Shown piece after piece: positions 15,457 to 24,158 of a stretch of 64,000 nucleotides of DNA. This stretch comes from Phytohabitans kaempferiae. Its GTDB lineage: Bacteria; Actinomycetota; Actinomycetes; Mycobacteriales; Micromonosporaceae. The translations under genes and the position numbers were made by a program. The notes under the pieces are model-generated. The model saw only the letters and a list, made by a program, of their open reading frames with translations, had not been told where the DNA came from and did no database searches. The stretch covers positions 1 through 64,000 of the forward strand of contig NZ_JBHLUH010000079.1 of the NCBI RefSeq assembly GCF_042433955.1. Direction: 5' to 3'. Every line of letters begins with the position of its first letter. Position 1 is the stretch's first letter.

Positions 15457-16809
15457 TTACAGGGCGCCGAGGTAGCGCTGGCGCTCGTACGGGGTGACCT
15501 CGCGCCGGTACTGCTCCCACTCCGCGCGCTTGTTGCGCAGGAAGAAGTCGAAGACGTGCTCGCCGAGCACCTCCGCGACGAGCTCGGAGCCGGCCATCAC
15601 GTCGATCGCCTCGGAGAGGTTTTCCGGCAGCGCCTCGTAGCCCATCGCCTTCCGCTCGGCGTTGGAGAGCGACCACACGTCGTCCTCCGCGCCGGGCGGA
15701 AGCTCGTAGCCCTCCTCGATGCCCTTGAGGCCGGCGCCGAGCAGCACCGCGAACGCCAGGTAGGGGTTGGCCGCCGAGTCGAGCGAGCGGACCTCGACGC
15801 GGGCCGAGTTGGGCTTGCCGTACGCCGGGACGCGCACCAGCGCGGAGCGGTTGAGGTGGCCCCAGCACACATACGCCGGGGACTCGGTGATGCGGTCGGG
15901 CAGCGCCTGCGGGAAGAGCCGCTTGTAGGAGTTGACCCACTGGTTGGTGACCGCCGTGTACTCCCGGGCGTGCACCAGCAGCCCGGCGATGAACGCCTTG
16001 GCCACCTTGGAGAGCTTCATCGGGTCGCTCGCGTCGTGGAACGCGTTGCGCTCGCCCTCGAAGAGCGACAGGTGCGTGTGCATGCCGCTGCCCGGCTGGT
16101 CGGTGAAGGGCTTGGGCATGAAGGTGGCCCGCACGCCGTGGGAGAGGGCGACCTCCTTTACCACGTGGCGGAACGTCATGATGTTGTCGGCCGTGGTGAG
16201 CGCGTCGGCGTAACGCAGGTCGATCTCCTGCTGGCCGGGCGCGACCTCGTGGTGGCTGAACTCCACCGAGATGCCGATCCGCTCCAGCGCGAGCACCGCC
16301 TGGCGGCGGAAGTCGCGGGCGATGGCGTGGGTCGTGTGGTCGAAGTAGCCGCCGGCGTCGACCGGCGTGGGCAGCGAGCCGTCGGAGGGGCCGTTTTCCA
16401 GCAGGAAGAACTCGATCTCGGGGTGCGTGTAGAAGGTGAAGCCCTTCTCGGCCGCCTTGGAGAGCGCGCGGCGCAACACGTGGCGCGGGTCGGCCCAGGA
16501 GCCGCTGCCGTCGGGGAGCAGGATGTCGCAGAACATCCGGGCGCTCTCGCCGCTCACGCCGCCCTCGAACGGGAAGACCTGGAACGTCGTCGGGTCGGGC
16601 ATGGCGATCATGTCGGACTCGAAGACGCGGGCAAATCCCTCGATCGCCGAGCCATCGAAGCCGATGCCCTCGTCGAAGGCCGCCTCCAACTCCGCGGGCG
16701 CGACCGAGACGCTCTTGAGCGTGCCCAGCACGTCGGTGAACCACAACCGGACGAACCTGATGTCGCGCTCCTCCAGAGTGCGGAGCACGAACTCCTGCTG
16801 ACGGTCCAC
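15457..16809 (-). CDS. glnA2: GlnA2-type glutamine synthetase homologue
   Basis: 450 residues from GTG 16809, with AAGGGG five bases upstream. It shows all class I glutamine synthetase signatures: FDGSAIEGFARVFESDM, EIEFFLLENG, GSGMHTHLSLFEG and NRSALVRVPAYG. The LYDLP tyrosine is absent (the region reads EEGYELPPGAEDDVWSLS), so GlnE should not modify it. This matches the actinobacterial GlnA2 class. Streptomyces members of that class have been reported as gamma-glutamylpolyamine synthetases rather than true glutamine synthetases, so the substrate here is uncertain. It lies tail-to-tail with the secreted-protein gene. Confidence 0.9.
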   Translation of the reverse strand: MDRQQEFVLRTLEERDIRFVRLWFTDVLGTLKSVSVAPAELEAAFDEGIGFDGSAIEGFARVFESDMIAMPDPTTFQVFPFEGGVSGESARMFCDILLPDGSGSWADPRHVLRRALSKAAEKGFTFYTHPEIEFFLLENGPSDGSLPTPVDAGGYFDHTTHAIARDFRRQAVLALERIGISVEFSHHEVAPGQQEIDLRYADALTTADNIMTFRHVVKEVALSHGVRATFMPKPFTDQPGSGMHTHLSLFEGERNAFHDASDPMKLSKVAKAFIAGLLVHAREYTAVTNQWVNSYKRLFPQALPDRITESPAYVCWGHLNRSALVRVPAYGKPNSARVEVRSLDSAANPYLAFAVLLGAGLKGIEEGYELPPGAEDDVWSLSNAERKAMGYEALPENLSEAIDVMAGSELVAEVLGEHVFDFFLRNKRAEWEQYRREVTPYERQRYLGAL

Positions 16810-16990
16810 TTCTACCCCTTGTGACGCTCTGTGGTGTGGCTCAAGCTGCGCAAAAGCTGGCGGATCAGTGTCCCGCCGCGCCGTTACACCGACGTTACGT
16901 GAAGAGGGCGCCGGCCGCCGTACCGGGTCCTGGCGCAACTTGTCCGGTTCGTGGCCGTTGATACCAAACGTACGGGAGGGGACAACCGCC

Positions 16991-17836
16991 ATGCCACGAT
17001 TCCGCATGATCGCCGGCGGGGTGGCGCTCGGCGGTGCGCTGGCCGCCGTGCTCGCACTGGCCGGCGTGATCCATGTACGCGTACAGGAGACCGATCGCGC
17101 CGCGACGCCGAGCCCGCCCGCGGTGGCCATGCCGCTCACCGCCACGCAGCCCGAGCTGGCCGAGGCGCTGCTGGAGGAGCAGGACCTGCCCGAGGGGTAC
17201 CGGTCCGCGCCGGCTTCGCACCGGGCACCGGCCACCGTCGGCGACCGCACGGAAAACTGTCAGGCGCTCTTCGAGCGTCCCTGGGACGTGGCCGGCGCGC
17301 GGGAGCAGGCGGTCGGCGACTACACCGGGCAGCAGCGCGCCGCACTGCTCCGCCAGGCCCTCGCGCTCTTCGAGCCCGGCGGCGCGGCTCGCGCCCTCGG
17401 CGAACTCCGCCGGGCGTCCGGCTCGTGCCCGCAGTTCGACGCCCGCCTCGAGGACGGGACCGCCGTCCGGGTCCAGCTCCGCGAGATGGCACTGCGCCGG
17501 GTCGGCGACGAGGCCTACGCGGTACAGGTCACCGCCCGCCCGCTGGGCGGTCGCGACGAGCGGGGTACGCGGCACGGGTACCTGGCGGTCGGCCGGGTCG
17601 GCTCGGTGCTCTCGGTGCTGCGCCACCTGTGCCCGGCCGGCACGGTCGACCCAGCCGAGGTGGCCGCGATGCTGAGCCGGGCGCTGTGGCGGGCGGCTCC
17701 CCTCGTACCCCCTGGTCGTGGGCTCGGGCCGAGAAAGGAGCGACGGGCGGACGAGCGCGGTCTCACAGAGCATGATCGGCCCGGACTTGGGAAGATGGAG
17801 CCATGCCGACACTGCGCCTCGCCCTCGCCCAGGTAA
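16991..17836 (+). CDS. Membrane-anchored sensor-domain protein (PknH-sensor-like), odd C-terminus
   Basis: 281 codons from ATG 16991. A single membrane anchor at residues 5-25 precedes an extracytoplasmic domain with LLEEQDLPEGY, NCQALFERPW and SGSCPQFDARLEDG, reminiscent of the PknH-type extracellular sensor found alone in many actinobacterial lipoproteins. After about residue 240 (SRALWRAAPL) the sequence becomes Arg/Gly/Pro-rich and unlike the family. The frame continues 34 bases into nadE. The natural stop has probably been lost by mutation or frameshift near 17,700. Confidence 0.6.
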   Translation: MPRFRMIAGGVALGGALAAVLALAGVIHVRVQETDRAATPSPPAVAMPLTATQPELAEALLEEQDLPEGYRSAPASHRAPATVGDRTENCQALFERPWDVAGAREQAVGDYTGQQRAALLRQALALFEPGGAARALGELRRASGSCPQFDARLEDGTAVRVQLREMALRRVGDEAYAVQVTARPLGGRDERGTRHGYLAVGRVGSVLSVLRHLCPAGTVDPAEVAAMLSRALWRAAPLVPPGRGLGPRKERRADERGLTEHDRPGLGKMEPCRHCASPSPR

Positions 17837-19560
17837 ACCCGACCGTCGGCGACCTGTCCGGCAACGCGGCGGTCGTGCGCGAGTGGAGTCGCGCCGCCGC
17901 GGGCTCGGGCGCCCAACTGGTCGCGTTCCCGGAGATGATGCTGACCGGATACCCGGTGGAGGATCTGGTTTTCCGGGAGTCGTTCGTGGCGGCCTCCCGG
18001 GCCGCGCTCGATCGGCTCGCCACCGACCTGGCCGCCGACGGGCTGGGCGAGGTGGCGGTCGTGGTCGGCTACCTGGACGCCGACGGGCCGGCCCGGATCA
18101 GCTCCGAGGCCGAGGCCGACCGGGGCCCGCGCGACGCGCTGGCGCTGCTGCACGGCGGCCGGGTCGCCGCCCGCTACTACAAGCACCACCTGCCCAACTA
18201 CGGCGTCTTCGACGAGGATCGCTACTTCGTGCCCGGTGATGTCCTGACCGTCGTGCGGCTCGCCGGGGTCGACGTGGCGCTGACCGTCTGCGAAGACATC
18301 TGGCAGGCGGGCGGGCCGTTCGCGATCGCCCGGGCGGCCCGGGTCGGGCTGGTCGTCAACATCAACGGCTCGCCGTACGAGCTCGACAAGGACGACGTGC
18401 GCCTGCCGCTGGTCGCCCGCCGGGCGCGGGAGGCGGATGCCGTGGTGGCGTACGTCAACATGGTCGGCGGCCAGGACGAGCTGGTCTTCGACGGCGACTC
18501 GATGGTGGTGGCCGCCGACGGCACGCTGCTCAGCCGCGCCCCGCAGTTCGCCGAGCACCTGCTCGTCCACGACGTCGACCTGCCCGAGGCGGCGCCGGAC
18601 GCGCCCGAGGGCGACCTGGGCGAGATGAGGGTCCGCCGGCTCGCGCTCGACCCGCTGCCGCCCGCGCCCACCACGCTCGTCGAGGGCGGCGTGGCCGAGC
18701 GGGTCACCGACGAGGCCGAGGTGTGGCAGGCGCTCGTGCTGGGGCTGCGCGACTACGTACGCAAAAACGGCTTCCGCTCGGTGGCGCTCGGCCTCTCCGG
18801 CGGCATCGACTCGTCGGTGGTGGCCGCGATCGCGGTCGACGCGCTGGGGCCCGAGCGCGTGGTGGGCGTCTCGATGCCGAGCCAGTACTCGTCCGGCCAC
18901 TCCCGCGACGACGCGGCCGACCTCGCCAAGCGCACCGGGCTCGACTACCGGATCGAGCCGATCCAGCCGATGGTCGACGCCTTCCTGGCCAACATGTCGC
19001 TCTCCGGCATGGCCGTGGAAAACCTCCAGGCGCGCGTCCGCGGCGTGATCCTCATGGCACTGTCCAACCAGGAGGGCCACCTGGTGCTGACGACGGGCAA
19101 CAAGAGCGAGCTGGCCGTCGGATACTCCACTTTGTACGGTGACTCGGTCGGTGGCTTCAACCCCCTCAAGGACGTGCCCAAGACGATGGTGTGGGCGCTC
19201 GCCAGGTGGCGCAACGCCGAGGCCGAGCGGCGCGGCACCGAGCCGCCGATCCCCGACAGCGCGATCAGCAAGCCGCCGAGCGCCGAGCTGCGGCCGGGCC
19301 AGCTCGACACCGACTCGCTGCCCGACTACCGCGAGCTGGACGCGATCCTGATCGGATACGTCGACGGCGACCGGGGGCGCGACGACCTGATCGCCGAGGG
19401 GCACGACCCCGCGGTCATCGACAAGGTGCTGCGCATGGTCGACACCGCCGAGTACAAGCGCCGCCAGTCCGCGCCAGGCACCAAGATCTCGATGAAGGCG
19501 TTCGGCCGCGACCGCCGCCTGCCGATCACAAACCGCTGGCGCGAGCCCGCCGACCAGTGA
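17803..19560 (+). CDS. nadE: Glutamine-dependent NAD+ synthetase
   Basis: 585 residues from ATG 17803. The N-terminal nitrilase-type glutaminase domain (about 1-270) has AFPEMMLTGYPVEDL with the catalytic glutamate, YYKHHLPNYGVFDE with the lysine, and VCEDIWQ with the cysteine. The C-terminal synthetase domain has the ATP-pyrophosphatase P-loop LGLSGGIDSS near residue 330, and TTGNKSELAVGYSTLYGD. It converts deamido-NAD to NAD in the cytoplasm, using ammonia channelled from glutamine. Length and domain order are standard. Confidence 0.97.
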   Translation: MPTLRLALAQVNPTVGDLSGNAAVVREWSRAAAGSGAQLVAFPEMMLTGYPVEDLVFRESFVAASRAALDRLATDLAADGLGEVAVVVGYLDADGPARISSEAEADRGPRDALALLHGGRVAARYYKHHLPNYGVFDEDRYFVPGDVLTVVRLAGVDVALTVCEDIWQAGGPFAIARAARVGLVVNINGSPYELDKDDVRLPLVARRAREADAVVAYVNMVGGQDELVFDGDSMVVAADGTLLSRAPQFAEHLLVHDVDLPEAAPDAPEGDLGEMRVRRLALDPLPPAPTTLVEGGVAERVTDEAEVWQALVLGLRDYVRKNGFRSVALGLSGGIDSSVVAAIAVDALGPERVVGVSMPSQYSSGHSRDDAADLAKRTGLDYRIEPIQPMVDAFLANMSLSGMAVENLQARVRGVILMALSNQEGHLVLTTGNKSELAVGYSTLYGDSVGGFNPLKDVPKTMVWALARWRNAEAERRGTEPPIPDSAISKPPSAELRPGQLDTDSLPDYRELDAILIGYVDGDRGRDDLIAEGHDPAVIDKVLRMVDTAEYKRRQSAPGTKISMKAFGRDRRLPITNRWREPADQ

Positions 19561-19712
19561 GATCCAGATCACTCCGGCGGGCACGGGTCGTCCTCGCGTA
19601 ACCCGTGTGAAATCTTCCACTAACACCTGACGTGCCCGGTAGGTGCGGTGGGACGCTTGCTCCAGGGACCCGGGGACCGCGTGCGCGGCCTCGAGGCGAG
19701 AGGAGACGACGA

Positions 19713-20558
19713 ATGTCAGAGACGACGATGTCCGAACCCACTCTGTACGGCGGCCCCGCCACTCGGCGCGTACGCACGCGCGACCTGCTCGCGGCGAAGC
19801 AGCGTGGCGAGCGGTGGCCGATGCTCACCTCGTACGACCAGTACACCGCCGGCATCTTCGACGAAGCCGGCATCCCGGTGCTCCTCGTCGGCGACTCGGC
19901 GGCCAACAACGTGTTCGGTTACGAGACGACCGTCCCGGTCACCGTCGACGACCTGCTCCCACTCGTGCGCGCCGTCGTACGCGGCACCAAGCGCGCGCTT
20001 GTCGTCGGCGACCTGCCGTTCGGCTCGTACGAAGAGGGCCCCAAGCAGGCGCTGCGCACCGCTGTCCGCTTCATGAAGGAGGGCGGCGCTCACGCGATCA
20101 AGCTCGAAGGTGGCCGCCGCGTGGCCGACCAGATCGCCGCGATCACGGCCGCCGGCATCCCGGTGATGGCGCACATCGGCTTCACCCCGCAGAGTGAGCA
20201 CGCGATCGGCGGCTACCGCGTCCAGGGCCGCGGCGACGCCGCGGAGGAGGTGGTGGCCGACGCCCACGCGGTGGCCGAGGCGGGCGCGTTCGCGGTCGTG
20301 CTCGAGATGGTGACCAGCGAGGTCGCCAAGCGCATCACGCACGACCTCACCATCCCCACCATCGGCATCGGCGCCGGCCCCGACACCGACGCCCAGGTGC
20401 TGGTCTGGCAGGACATGGCCGGCCTCCGCACCGGCCACGCCCCGCGCTTCGTCAAGCGGTACGCCGACCTGGCCGGCGCGCTGACCGACGCGACCAGGCG
20501 CTTCGCCGACGAGGTCCGCGGCGGCGAGTTCCCCGGTCCGGAGCACGCCTTCCACTGA
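19713..20558 (+). CDS. panB: 3-methyl-2-oxobutanoate hydroxymethyltransferase
   Basis: 281 residues from ATG 19713 with AGGAG upstream (19701-19705). It transfers a hydroxymethyl group from methylenetetrahydrofolate to ketoisovalerate, the first step of pantothenate synthesis. Signatures include MLTSYDQYTAGIFDEAGI, the metal-binding LLVGDSAANNVFGY, VGDLPFGSYE, AHAIKLEGG, MAHIGFTPQS and PTIGIGAGPDTDAQVLVWQDM. Normal length. A strong bidirectional hairpin follows. Confidence 0.97.
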   Translation: MSETTMSEPTLYGGPATRRVRTRDLLAAKQRGERWPMLTSYDQYTAGIFDEAGIPVLLVGDSAANNVFGYETTVPVTVDDLLPLVRAVVRGTKRALVVGDLPFGSYEEGPKQALRTAVRFMKEGGAHAIKLEGGRRVADQIAAITAAGIPVMAHIGFTPQSEHAIGGYRVQGRGDAAEEVVADAHAVAEAGAFAVVLEMVTSEVAKRITHDLTIPTIGIGAGPDTDAQVLVWQDMAGLRTGHAPRFVKRYADLAGALTDATRRFADEVRGGEFPGPEHAFH

Positions 20559-20579
20559 CCCGCACCGCCACATCCGCCT

Positions 20580-20610
20580 CGCGGCCGCCGCCTTACCCGC
20601 GGCGGCCGCG
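20580..20610. terminator. Bidirectional hairpin between panB and the BtuF-like gene
   Basis: A perfect 12-bp stem (20580-20591 with 20599-20610) closes a seven-base loop. It can terminate panB and, on the other strand, holds the TAA stop of the BtuF-like gene within the loop. Confidence 0.7.
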
Positions 20611-21366
20611 CTGTTCGAGGGCGAGTTGGGCCGCCAGCAGGCCGCGCGCCTCGGCGAGTGACGGGCCGTACCAGGTCAGGTGACGCCCGGATACCAGGGC
20701 GTACGGCACGCCGGGAAACGCCTCGGGTCCGTCGTCGGGCGTGAACGCGTACGGCTCGTCGGGGAGGACGACAAGCTCGGGATCGCGGGCCAGGATCTCC
20801 GCGAGTGGCGGGCGGGGATAGCGCTCGGCCGCGTCGTCGTAGAGGTTGTGCACGCCCAGCCGGCGCAGGATGTCACCGGCGAAGGTGGCCGAGCCCAGCA
20901 CGACCCACGGGCGGCGCCAGACGGGCACCACCGCCCGCCTCGGTGGCGTGGCCGGAGCTGGGAGTGCCCAGGCGGCCCGGGCCTCGCCGAGCCACGCCGG
21001 TGCGGCCGCGTCCAGGGCGGTGAGCAGGCGGCCGAGCGACGTGAGCGCCTCGTCCAGCGTCCGCGGATACGTCACCCACACCGCCACGCCCGCGGCCCGC
21101 AACGCCTCGACGTCCTCGCGGCGGTTCTCCTCCGCGTTCGCCACGACCAGATCGGGTACGAGCGACAGCACGCGCTCCACCGACGGGTACTTCGAGCCGC
21201 CCACCCTCGGCACGTCGAGTGCCGGCGGATGCGTGCAGTAGTCGGTCGCGCCGGCGAGCAGGCCCGGTGCGCTCACCGCGATCGCCTCGGTCAGCGACGG
21301 CACGAGCGACACCACGCGGCGGGGCGGGCGGGTCAGACGCACCTCGGCGCCGAGGTCGTCGTTCAC
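20593..21366 (-). CDS. BtuF-like helical-backbone metal/cobalamin-binding protein
   Basis: 257 residues from GTG 21366, overlapping the stop of the ribonuclease gene (GTGA). The sequence opens with RRVVSLVPSLTEAIA and continues VGGSKYPSVERVLSLVPDLVVANAEENRREDVEAL, the two-lobed helical-backbone periplasmic-binding fold of BtuF/FepB proteins. No signal peptide or lipobox is visible and no ABC transporter genes are adjacent, so it may be a cytoplasmic cobalamin-binding protein rather than a transporter component. Confidence 0.75.
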   Translation of the reverse strand: MNDDLGAEVRLTRPPRRVVSLVPSLTEAIAVSAPGLLAGATDYCTHPPALDVPRVGGSKYPSVERVLSLVPDLVVANAEENRREDVEALRAAGVAVWVTYPRTLDEALTSLGRLLTALDAAAPAWLGEARAAWALPAPATPPRRAVVPVWRRPWVVLGSATFAGDILRRLGVHNLYDDAAERYPRPPLAEILARDPELVVLPDEPYAFTPDDGPEAFPGVPYALVSGRHLTWYGPSLAEARGLLAAQLALEQRGRRG

Positions 21367-22778
21367 CCCGCGCGGGTGAAGAGGATGCGGCGCTGGGCGG
21401 GGTCGGCGGTCACGAGGCGGACGCGGATGCGCTCGCCGAGCGGGAGGTCGCCTTCGCAGCGGGCGCGCACCGGCGGCTCGTCCAGCGCGATGAGGCCGCC
21501 CGGCACGCGCTTGGGGCGGTCGTCGAGGTCGAGCACCGCCGCGTCGAACTCCTCGCCCACGCGACCCGCCAGAAGTACCGCCTCGGTGAGGTCGACCGCC
21601 GCGCGCTCGGCGGTGCCCGCCACGCGGTCGGTGTCGGTCATCACCTCGGGGAGCTTCGGCAACGCCGCACCGGCCCACTCAGGCACCGGCTGATCGGCGA
21701 AGAGCGCCAGGCACACCTCGGTGGCGTACCGGTCGGCCAGACGCCGCAGCGGCGCCGTCACATGGGCGTACGGTGCCGCCACCGCGCCGTGCCCCGGATC
21801 GTCCGGCACCTTCCCGTCGAACGCGGTGTAACCCGCACCGCGCATCAGCTCGGCCGCGTGGTCGAGGAACGCGGCGGCGTGCGGCTGCGCCGGGTCGACG
21901 CCGGCCACCACGCGCCCCACCGGCGCACCCTCGGGCCACTCGACGCCGAGTGCGTCAGCCGCCGCGCGGAGCTTGCCGATCGCCTGCTCGCGCGGTGCGG
22001 GCATGGTGCGCAGCAGCCCGATGCCGCCGTCGAGCATCACACGCGCGGCCGCCATGCCGGTCAGCAGCGAGATCTGCGCGTTGAACTCCTCGACCGGGTA
22101 CGGCGCGCGGAGCACCAATCGCCAGCCGGAGCCGTCCGGCTCGACGTCCTGCTCGGGCAGAGGGAGGTTGATCGCGCCGCGGGCGAAGCCGCGCTCGGTG
22201 AGAAGCGCGCCGAGCTCGGGCAGCGCGGCGATCGGTGCGGGCAGCCGCCCCGCGTCGGCGTCGGCCTGCACGCCGGCGTAGTCGAGCTTGGCCCGGCTGC
22301 GTACGCGCGCGCGTTCGAGATGGATGCTCCGGGTCTCGCCGGCCGAGTCGAGGTCGATGGTCCACACGACCGCGGCCCGGTCCACGTCGGGCAGGAGGCT
22401 CACCGCGTCTTCGCTCAGCGAGACGGGGTGCAGCGGCACCTTGCTGTCCGGGAGGTAGACGGTCTGGCCGCGGCGCCAGGTCTCCGCCTCGAGTTCGCCG
22501 CCGGGGCGTACGTACGCCGCCACATCGGCGATCGCGTAGTGCACCCGGTAGCCGCCGTCCCGCCGGCCGATCCACATGGCCTGATCGAGGTCGCGCGAGG
22601 TGGGCGGGTCGATCGTGACGAACGGGATGTCGGTGCGATCGATGGCGGGAAGGGATGTGCGGGACGCCGCCTCGTCCGCTTCGCGCTGCGCCGCGGGCGG
22701 GAATGCCTCAGGCAGTTCCAGCTCGCGGCGCAGCTCGCCGAAGTCGATGCGGGGTGCGACTACGCGTCGGATAACCAC
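21363..22778 (-). CDS. RNB-domain ribonuclease (RNase II/R family)
   Basis: 471 residues from GTG 22778, chosen because RRVVAPRIDFGELRREL is the usual N-terminus; a GTG at 22805 would add nine atypical residues. The RNB catalytic region has DRTDIPFVTIDPPTSRDLDQAMWI with the metal-binding aspartates, then YRVHYAIADVAAYV and PLHPVSLSEDAVSLLPD. It degrades RNA 3' to 5' in the cytoplasm. The flanking cold-shock and S1 domains of full RNase R are missing, as in the short actinobacterial form. Confidence 0.88.
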   Translation of the reverse strand: MVIRRVVAPRIDFGELRRELELPEAFPPAAQREADEAASRTSLPAIDRTDIPFVTIDPPTSRDLDQAMWIGRRDGGYRVHYAIADVAAYVRPGGELEAETWRRGQTVYLPDSKVPLHPVSLSEDAVSLLPDVDRAAVVWTIDLDSAGETRSIHLERARVRSRAKLDYAGVQADADAGRLPAPIAALPELGALLTERGFARGAINLPLPEQDVEPDGSGWRLVLRAPYPVEEFNAQISLLTGMAAARVMLDGGIGLLRTMPAPREQAIGKLRAAADALGVEWPEGAPVGRVVAGVDPAQPHAAAFLDHAAELMRGAGYTAFDGKVPDDPGHGAVAAPYAHVTAPLRRLADRYATEVCLALFADQPVPEWAGAALPKLPEVMTDTDRVAGTAERAAVDLTEAVLLAGRVGEEFDAAVLDLDDRPKRVPGGLIALDEPPVRARCEGDLPLGERIRVRLVTADPAQRRILFTRAG

Positions 22779-22814
22779 GCGGTCATTCTTACCGACGCTC
22801 CACACCCCGCCGTA

Positions 22815-23483
22815 CTAGCGGGTGGTGCGGGTCGTGGTCTTACGGGCGGTGGCCTTGCGCGCCGGCGCCTTCTTGGCCGCCGTGGTGGTGCGCTTGGCCG
22901 TGGTGCTCTTCGCCGCGGTCTTCTTGGCGGCCGCCTTCTTGGCCGGAGCCGCCTTCGCCGTCGTCGTCTTCTTCGCGGCGGTCTTGCGGGCGGTGGTGGC
23001 CTTCGCGGTGGTCTTCGCGGCGGCCGTCTTGCGCGCGGTCGTCGACTTCGCCGCCGCCGTCTTCTTGGCGGGGGTGGTCTTCTTCGCGGCCGTCGTCTTC
23101 TTCGCGGCGGCCGTCTTGCGCGCGGTGGTGCTCTTCGTCGCGGTGGCCTTCTTGGCGGGGGCCTTCTTAGCCGCGGTTCTCGTCGCCGGTGCGGTCTTCT
23201 TGGCGGCGGTTTTCTTGGCAGTGGTGGTCTTCTTGGCGGCAGCCGTCTTGCGCGTGGTCGTCGCCTTCGTCGCCGATGCCTTCTTGGCCGCGGCGGTCGT
23301 CTTCTTGGCGGGTGCCTTCTTCGCCGTCGCCTTGCTCGTGACGGTCTTGCGCGCGGTCGTGGCCGCCGGCACCGCTGCCTTGACCTCTTCCGCCGCCGGC
23401 TGCGCCGCGGGCGTCGCCGTGCTCTTCTTGGCAGCCGCGCGTTTCGCGGCCGGGGTGCTGGTGGCCTTCTTCGCTACGGCCAT
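22815..23483 (-). CDS. Histone H1-like lysine/alanine-rich protein
   Basis: 222 residues from ATG 23483 with AAGGAGG upstream. Almost the whole protein is imperfect repeats of Lys, Ala and Thr such as TARKTAAAKKTTAAKK, with about a third lysine and almost no acidic residue. This matches histone-H1-like tails and the C-terminal tail of actinobacterial HupB, but the HU fold itself is absent. It probably binds DNA or RNA and compacts the nucleoid. The DNA-level repetition comes from the coding repeats. Confidence 0.75.
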   Translation of the reverse strand: MAVAKKATSTPAAKRAAAKKSTATPAAQPAAEEVKAAVPAATTARKTVTSKATAKKAPAKKTTAAAKKASATKATTTRKTAAAKKTTTAKKTAAKKTAPATRTAAKKAPAKKATATKSTTARKTAAAKKTTAAKKTTPAKKTAAAKSTTARKTAAAKTTAKATTARKTAAKKTTTAKAAPAKKAAAKKTAAKSTTAKRTTTAAKKAPARKATARKTTTRTTR

Positions 23484-23550
23484 CTCTGTCTCCTCCTTGC
23501 GAATGTGTTTCCGCGCTCAGCCGACGGCCGCGCGCAGCGGATCGCGCCGA

Positions 23551-23754
23551 TTACTTGTCCTTCCCGGACCACCGGGCGTCTTCCTCGTCCCACTTTTCAT
23601 TGCGCTCTCGCACCTGCTCGAGCGCGCGCTCCGCCTCTTGGACGGATGCGTACGGTCCGAGCTTGTACTCGGCCGGGCACGAGTCGGAGTTGTCCTCGAC
23701 GCGGTGATGACGCACGCACCAGTAGTACTGTGCGCCACTTCCGCTGTTAGTCAT
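23551..23754 (-). CDS. Small SPOR-like conserved actinobacterial protein
   Basis: 67 residues from ATG 23754. The sequence contains YYWCVRHHRVE, LGPYASVQEAERALEQV and RNEKWDEEDARW. This resembles the SPOR-like fragment (LGPYxxxxEAExAL) seen in small conserved actinobacterial proteins. An upstream start near 23862 would add unrelated residues. Cytoplasmic, function unknown. Confidence 0.65.
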   Translation of the reverse strand: MTNSGSGAQYYWCVRHHRVEDNSDSCPAEYKLGPYASVQEAERALEQVRERNEKWDEEDARWSGKDK

Positions 23755-24091
23755 GAGATCACTGTGCACCGCAAAACGAACAAGCGCCACCTTTTCCGCA
23801 GAAAAATCGGCGGCGCCTCCACAATAGACCAGCCCGACAGACAACGGTACGCGGCTCGCCACGCGACTCGAATCGGTGAGAAAGCCTTATTCGATAAGGG
23901 ATTTATCCGCGTAAGCGCAAGGAGGTACACACCGACTCACCCGTGGAAGGTGTCAGAAAAATTTCTGGCGTCGAGACACCCGCGTGGCGTACCCGAAGGG
24001 GTGCCGCCCTCCACTGTGGCCCTCCGCCGACCGGCGCCCGAGCGACCGCGGACGCGCGCGCGGCACCGCGTGCGGGCAGTGCGTGCGGTGC
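23755..24091. other. Intergenic stretch left of the integrated element
   Basis: No convincing gene. It is AT-richer than its neighbours. Before integration this DNA lay just downstream of rnpB, so it may have held that gene's terminator. A hairpin GGTGTC/GACACC enclosing CAGAAA/TTTCTG sits at 23,949-23,980. A ribosome-site-like AAGGAGG occurs near 23,919 but no sound frame follows it. Confidence 0.4.
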
Positions 24092-24121
24092 GCGACGGAC
24101 GAGTCGGCCTGTACGCCGGAT
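24092..24121 (+). repeat. attL core (30-bp direct repeat)
   Basis: Identical over 30 bases to 36,314-36,343. This copy is a duplicated fragment of the rnpB 3' end, standing alone next to the integrase gene. Its neighbours on both sides differ from those of the other copy, which defines the repeat ends exactly. Confidence 0.9.
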
Positions 24122-24158
24122 ACTGCCGCCGGGACATGCCGTGAACTGGGCCGCACGC

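Noticed and set aside
22815..23483. Regular short DNA repeats resembling a CRISPR array
   Set aside because: The repeats are in-frame Lys/Ala/Thr codons with no unique spacers of constant length.
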